Assembly (NCBI GenBank): GCA_016928395.1 | Contig: JAFGKV010000132.1 | Coordinates: 1 to 9,114 of the forward strand | Origin: Candidatus Fermentibacterota bacterium | GTDB lineage: Bacteria; JAFGKV01 | Length of the DNA stretch: 9,114 bases | Direction: 5' to 3' | Part shown: positions 6,869 to 9,114 of the stretch, piece after piece | Layout of the letters: each line of letters begins with the position of its first letter | How positions within the stretch are numbered: the first letter of the stretch is position 1 | Notes under the pieces: generated by a model | Told to the model about the DNA's origin: nothing | What the model saw: the letters and a program-made list of their open reading frames with translations, nothing else | Databases searched by the model: none | Program-made: the position numbers and the translations under genes

Positions 6869-7040
6869 GCGGTGGGGAAGCAGGGTTCACCACCAAGACA
6901 CGAAGGACACCAAGGAAGCAAGAACTTCACCATGAAGAACATGAAGGGCATGAAGAGTGACGAGAGAATGAAACGATGTCCTGCATTCTCTCGCCACAGG
7001 TGTGCCTTGCCCTGCGGGGCGGGGGACCAGTCGGCAGTAG
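6869..7040. repeat. Dispersed repeat, copy B (GCGGTGGGGAA, CACGAAG leader, hairpin, GTGTGCCTT tail)
   Basis: The order of parts matches the copy at 100-250. GCGGTGGGGAA (6869-6879) comes first, then a purine-rich leader of repeated ACACGAAGG, ACACCAAGG and ATGAAGG-like units up to GAAGAGTGAC, then a hairpin with a 13-nt loop, then CACAGG(T)GTGCCTT. It ends near GGCAGTAGG (7032-7040), which resembles the first bases of the window. The element is non-coding, and shared structure rather than an open frame is what is kept between copies. Confidence 0.7.
6956..6997. repeat. Hairpin copy B, covarying with copy A
   Basis: The core arms CGAGAGAATG (6961-6970) and CATTCTCTCG (6984-6993) pair perfectly around a 13-nt loop. 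The pairing extends outwards (GTG ... CAC) past one A.C mismatch. Compared with copy A at 176-216, the two changed stem positions differ on both arms so that pairing is kept. Confidence 0.75.
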
Positions 7041-7107
7041 GGACAATGGAGGGTCAGACATCGCACTATTGCATTCTCCGGGACCAGAGGGAAGACAGCC
7101 TGCAAGG

Positions 7108-7326
7108 TCAATCGACCTTCTCGCCACACTGCCGCCCCTCGGCGTCATACTCGCCCGTGGATTCGCGGACTTTGCGGGTGGGCGGCATCTCCTCCACCAC
7201 CTTCCCATCACGCCAGATGACAAGGGGTCTGCCTCGGCGACGATGTTCTTCTATCACCCCGTCCACGGCCGCACGCATTGCGGCCATCGCCTTCTCAGTC
7301 AGTGTGTCTTCCTTCTTGTGCGTCAT
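7108..7326 (-). CDS. Small partner (putative antitoxin) of the zeta-like kinase
   Basis: The product is 72 aa. The sequence 'EKAMAAMRAAVDGVIEEHRRRGRPLVIWRDGKVVEE' resembles a small protein commonly encoded beside COG4185/zeta-toxin-like ATPases: a predicted amphipathic helix followed by a short 'RRRGxPLxIWRDGKVV' beta hairpin. The ATG overlaps the kinase gene's stop as ATGA (7323-7326), so the two are almost certainly translated together. The toxin-like gene comes first, opposite to the usual antitoxin-first order. The antitoxin role is inferred from size and coupling; no DNA-binding domain is apparent. A 6-bp hairpin (AAGGTC 7104-7109, GACCTT 7114-7119) spans the stop codon. Confidence 0.72.
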   Translation of the reverse strand: MTHKKEDTLTEKAMAAMRAAVDGVIEEHRRRGRPLVIWRDGKVVEEMPPTRKVRESTGEYDAEGRQCGEKVD

Positions 7327-7904
7327 CGGTGTCCTCCGGCTGTCGCGATGATCCTATCATAGAGACGTCGATCGATAATCGTCACCTCACCTTGTTCCTC
7401 GTGAAAGACCATTCTTGGCTCAGCCGTAGAATTGTCAAAGAAATGCAGGGAATCAAGTTCTTTGCGATAGACACAGAACAGGTTTCTGAGGCTGCGGCTG
7501 TAACGCCTCCGTACGTCCGTTTCCGGCACATCGTGGCCACCCTGGTCGACCCGGTCCCTGATTCGCGCCACCGCCATCTCAGCACTGGGTATCCAGAGAT
7601 AGAACATGTGTGCCCGATACCCCGTCACACGAATGGACCGGATGAGGTTGAGATGCGTGCGGCCCGAGAGCGTCGTCTCGAACGCAAAATCATCCCGGCG
7701 CCGGACGGATTCCGCAATCTCCTCAAGAACGAGGCGCCCTGCCTTCACTATCGCCCTGCTTGGGTCGAAAGGAGATAGCCCACCTGCGATGAGATCAGGA
7801 TTGATGAAATTCAGGCAATGCGCGTACCTGGGCAGAAATTCCCGCGCGAACGTAGTCTTGCCGGCTCCGTTCGACCCTGCGACGATATGGCACTCAAGCA
7901 CCAC
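7323..7904 (-). CDS. Zeta-toxin-like P-loop kinase (COG4185/AAA_33 type)
   Basis: The product is 193 aa, starting at GTG 7904 (a second GTG follows at 7901). The sequence shows an N-terminal Walker A motif (GSNGAGKTT, 10-18), 'FINPDLIAGGLSP' (33-45), 'FAFETTLSGRTHL' (73-85), and 'RVDQGGHDVPETDVRRRY' (118-135), the late Arg-rich phosphate-binding region of this family. These are the conserved blocks of compact zeta-toxin-like ATPases. Classical zeta toxins phosphorylate UDP-N-acetylglucosamine and block wall synthesis; whether this compact branch does so is not established by sequence. All key motifs appear intact. The start codon abuts the TGA of the truncated methylase-family gene (TGAGTG), and the end overlaps the small partner gene by 4 nt. 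It is therefore expressed from upstream, possibly by read-through and coupling from the truncated gene. Confidence 0.88.
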   Translation of the reverse strand: MVLECHIVAGSNGAGKTTFAREFLPRYAHCLNFINPDLIAGGLSPFDPSRAIVKAGRLVLEEIAESVRRRDDFAFETTLSGRTHLNLIRSIRVTGYRAHMFYLWIPSAEMAVARIRDRVDQGGHDVPETDVRRRYSRSLRNLFCVYRKELDSLHFFDNSTAEPRMVFHEEQGEVTIIDRRLYDRIIATAGGHR

Positions 7905-8108
7905 TCACCACCCGAGGAAGCAGGGTTTGAGCACCTTGGGGACGTACATGAAATCAGTACTTTCCGCCCTCGCCGCGGCCAACGGCCGCCTCGCCGACCA
8001 CAAGTGCAGCGTACTCGGATGTCCATGCCGTATCGACTTCTCCCTCGCACTCGCCGCATTGATCGCATCCAACGGCAACGCCACCTCAATGAGCTTCCTG
8101 TGGTTCAC
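7905..8108 (-). pseudogene. Truncated N-terminus of a DUF1156-family DNA methylase gene
   Basis: Translation from GTG 8108, with AGGAG 5 nt upstream, gives 67 aa. The first about 49 residues are near-consensus for the N-terminus of DUF1156 proteins: '[17 protein letters not shown]', '[17 protein letters not shown]', '[10 protein letters not shown]'. This family comprises large (often around 900-aa) adenine-specific methylase-like proteins, several of which occur in anti-phage islands with DUF499 ATPases. Homology stops at about residue 49, and 18 unrelated residues follow before TGA. The expected 'LHLWWARRP' reads 'LHLWSARRP'. The start region is intact while about 95% of the gene is missing, so this is a stub left by a large deletion. 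The GTG overlaps the TGA of a preceding frame (GTGA), which hints that an upstream operon partner once existed. Confidence 0.78.
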
Positions 8109-8113
8109 TCTGT

Positions 8114-8118
8114 CTCCT
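8114..8118 (-). promoter_or_regulatory. Preserved Shine-Dalgarno of the DUF1156 stub
   Basis: AGGAG on the minus strand, 5 nt before the GTG at 8108. It confirms the start of the DUF1156 reading frame and shows that translation of the stub could still occur, feeding ribosomes to the abutting zeta-like gene. Confidence 0.55.
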
Positions 8119-8281
8119 GGGTTTGGCATGCGGCATACCCGATCCATTCTCGGGCATCGGCCGGTTGGGCCCGGCTCTCTAATGCCACGCGAGAAGCGGA
8201 TCGCTTGTGGATCATCTGACGCAGGCTGAGGCATATCAGACGATTGCCGGACGATTCCGGCGTGCGTGGTGATGAGCCGCA

Positions 8282-8324
8282 TCGATGGATTAGACCAAGT
8301 CGTCGATGGATTGTCGATGGATTA
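8282..8324. repeat. Short direct repeats TCGATGGATT (three units)
   Basis: TCGATGGATT occurs at 8282-8291, 8303-8312 and 8314-8323; the last two are adjacent with one base between. The block sits at the stop codon of the winged-helix fragment. It may reflect local slippage; nothing points to a function. Confidence 0.5.
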
Positions 8325-8456
8325 CGCATGGTTACCTGCAGAAACGTACCTGGTGCTTCGACCGCTTCCAACCGGCTCAATCAAACCTAAGTCTACCAAA
8401 CCTTGAAGGTCTCGGTACGCAGTGTTGTGGTCAACGAGTAGGGTCAAGTATTGCAT
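8322..8456 (-). pseudogene. C-terminal winged-helix fragment (Fic/AlbA-type ATP-binding protein tail)
   Basis: The minus-strand frame from 8456 to the TAA at 8322-8324 gives 44 aa including 'HNTAYRDLQGLVDLGLIE' and 'PVGSGRSTRYVSA'. This is the classic recognition-helix-plus-wing pattern (TAxRDLxxLVxxGLL ... GxGRSTRY) found at the C-terminus of Fic-family proteins and of AlbA_2/RecG-like ATP-binding proteins. Reading further upstream in frame gives no related sequence, so only the tail survives. The ATG at 8456 is probably just an internal Met codon of the lost gene. The fragment is more AT-rich than the neighbouring genes. It lies on the same strand and 213 bp upstream of the DUF1156 stub, consistent with a decayed multi-gene island. 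The parent family is not certain. Confidence 0.55.
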
Positions 8457-8589
8457 TGTGGGATTTGGATGGGCGGATTGAGCAGCACGAATCGCCGCGC
8501 CTGCAGGCGCGTGCCTTGTATGGAGAAGCCAATGTGGAGCGGAATCCGGTCGAGTCCATCGCTGCCCCAGGGTGAAGGCTCTCTATCGA

Positions 8590-8714
8590 GTAAGGAAATA
8601 GGAGTAAGGAGTGAGGAGATGAAGAGGTCAAGGGGTGAAGAGGTGAAGGGGGAAAGAGGGCCGGAGTGAACCCTGAACCCTTGACCTTGGCAGAGAGCTG
8701 ATAGCTGAGAGCTG
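8590..8714. repeat. AG-rich tract plus period-7 AGCTGA repeats
   Basis: Purines dominate 8590-8668, including AGGAGTGAGGAGATG at 8607-8621, which recurs exactly but inverted at 26-40. AGCTG then occurs at 8696, 8703 and 8710 with a 7-base period. The left edge of the window has the same pairing of an AG-rich 15-mer with an AGCTGACAGC heptad. Such tracts are seen as dispersed intergenic repeats in various environmental bacteria. Confidence 0.6.
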
Positions 8715-8800
8715 CCGCGCAGCGGCAACCGTGCCCACTCCAGGGCGCAGATTCTCGTTAGACAACTTCGGAACCGGCGCCGGGGATTCCCCGTAGCTCG

Positions 8801-8903
8801 ACATTTCACCAACGTGCCTAAACCGCTTCAACCCTACACCACAACCGTGGCTTCATGCGGTCTTCTCTTCTACTCGTGGAACTAGGGACGTTGGTAAAAT
8901 GGT
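8801..8903. repeat. Inverted pair of ACGTTGG motifs enclosing about 65 bp
   Basis: The left arm ATTTCACCAACGTGCCTA (8803-8820) is matched on the other strand by ATTTTACCAACGTCCCTA (complement of 8883-8900), 16 of 18 bases. The space between is short and non-coding. The layout resembles a small MITE-like element or a pair of facing regulatory sites. No target-site duplication is evident at the outer ends. Confidence 0.5.
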
Positions 8904-8932
8904 AAGTTACCGATCGAGTATGGCCCCCGAAG

Positions 8933-8960
8933 CCCACTATTCTAAGGTTAGAATAGTGGG
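8933..8960. repeat. Perfect 13-bp inverted repeat
   Basis: CCCACTATTCTAA (8933-8945) and TTAGAATAGTGGG (8948-8960) are exact complements with only GG between. The AT-rich core contrasts with the GC-rich surroundings. No T-run follows on either strand, so an intrinsic terminator is unlikely. It may be a protein-binding palindrome or a hairpin remnant of a mobile element. Confidence 0.75.
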
Positions 8961-9051
8961 TAAATACGGCCCGGCGGGCCATGGAAGGGCATGGGATGTG
9001 GGATGAGAGTGCGGGCATGCTTCCCCCTGGGAATGCGGAGCAACCCCACGC

Positions 9052-9068
9052 GACGGCACTACGCCGTC
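9052..9068. repeat. GC hairpin near the right edge
   Basis: GACGGC (9052-9057) pairs with GCCGTC (9063-9068) around ACTAC. It has no T-tract; a terminator for a gene outside the window cannot be excluded. Confidence 0.4.
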
Positions 9069-9114
9069 ACCACAGCAGGGCAAACGGTATGGCGGGAGGA
9101 GGGGGAAGTCAAGA

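Larger units (their letters stand above)
6688..7107. other. Intergenic region between the sigma operon and the toxin-like pair
   Basis: There is no supported gene here. From the left it should hold the promoter of the minus-strand sigma operon, though I cannot point to convincing -35/-10 boxes. A G-rich stretch (about 6828-6860) leads into the second copy of the dispersed repeat (6869-7040). Open frames across the repeat have the low-complexity appearance usual for translated 'cacgaag' repeats and are not genes. Confidence 0.6.
8457..9114. other. Non-coding right edge rich in hairpins and repeats
   Basis: There is no supported gene. The frames here have no recognisable sequence and several run through the purine-rich tract. 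From the left it contains a polypurine stretch (about 8590-8668), period-7 AGCTGA repeats (8693-8714), a GCCGC/GCGGC hairpin (8714-8726), an inverted pair of the ACGTTGG motif (8802-8901), a perfect 13-bp hairpin (8933-8960), a GGCCC/GGGCC hairpin (8968-8980) and a GACGGC/GCCGTC hairpin (9052-9068). None is followed by a T-run. Confidence 0.6.

Noticed and set aside
6655-7129. Short minus-strand frames with sequences such as 'HVLHGEVLASLVSFVSWW'
   Set aside because: These are translations of the CACGAAG-type repeat, a well-known source of false genes.
8105-8380. 91-codon frame ending in a GTGA overlap with the DUF1156 start
   Set aside because: The overlap suggests a former operon partner, but the sequence is unrecognised and its upstream part conflicts with the winged-helix fragment. 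Not called as a gene.
8755-8770. GTTAGAC resembling an integron attC core site
   Set aside because: No partner RYYYAAC site, imperfect stem or integrase was found nearby.
8444-8812. 122-codon minus-strand frame
   Set aside because: It runs through the polypurine tract and repeats; composition is biased and no domain is recognisable.
1-9114. CRISPR array, tRNA, rRNA or transposase gene
   Set aside because: No regularly spaced repeats with spacers, no clover-leaf or rRNA-like stretch and no transposase motif were seen.

Overview
The window is bacterial, moderately GC-rich and apparently chromosomal. The best clue to the host is the protein at 257-2299. It combines a seven-blade LVIVD-type propeller, a carboxypeptidase-regulatory-like fold and a C-terminal 'PNPF ... 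G-x-Y-x-C-R-L' tail of the FlgD/T9SS type A class. That architecture is common in the wider FCB group, especially uncultured lineages such as Candidatus Eisenbacteria or Krumholzibacteriota. This is an inference from architecture; no ribosomal or marker gene is present. All recognisable genes lie on the minus strand.

Layout, left to right. 1-256: non-coding repeats (heptad-like CACGAAG leaders, a 14-bp perfect hairpin, an AG-rich and AGCTGA-repeat edge). 257-2299: exported propeller protein. 2300-2743: leader and intergenic sequence. 2744-6658: three-gene cassette, transcribed right to left, of an RNA polymerase ECF-like sigma factor, a soluble zinc-finger anti-sigma-like protein, and a membrane protein joining a cytoplasmic Lon/S16-like domain to an extracytoplasmic FG-GAP-like domain. 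6659-7107: second copy of the hairpin repeat. 7108-7904: zeta-toxin-like kinase and small partner, overlapping by ATGA. 7905-8456: decayed genes (the N-terminus of a DUF1156 DNA-methylase-family gene and a C-terminal winged-helix fragment). 8457-9114: non-coding sequence dense in hairpins and repeats.

The most interesting part is the sigma / zinc-finger protein / Lon-like membrane protein cassette. Anti-sigma factors of ECF sigmas are often membrane proteins cut by site-1 and site-2 proteases. Here the zinc-finger protein has no membrane segment. The membrane partner instead carries a Lon-like domain predicted to face the cytoplasm, with a candidate Ser-Lys pair, and a propeller-like domain predicted to face outside. 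A reasonable hypothesis is outside sensing coupled to cytoplasmic cleavage or remodelling of the anti-sigma. The right third looks like an eroded defence/accessory island: a toxin-antitoxin-like pair abutting the stub of a defence-associated methylase gene, surrounded by dispersed repeats.
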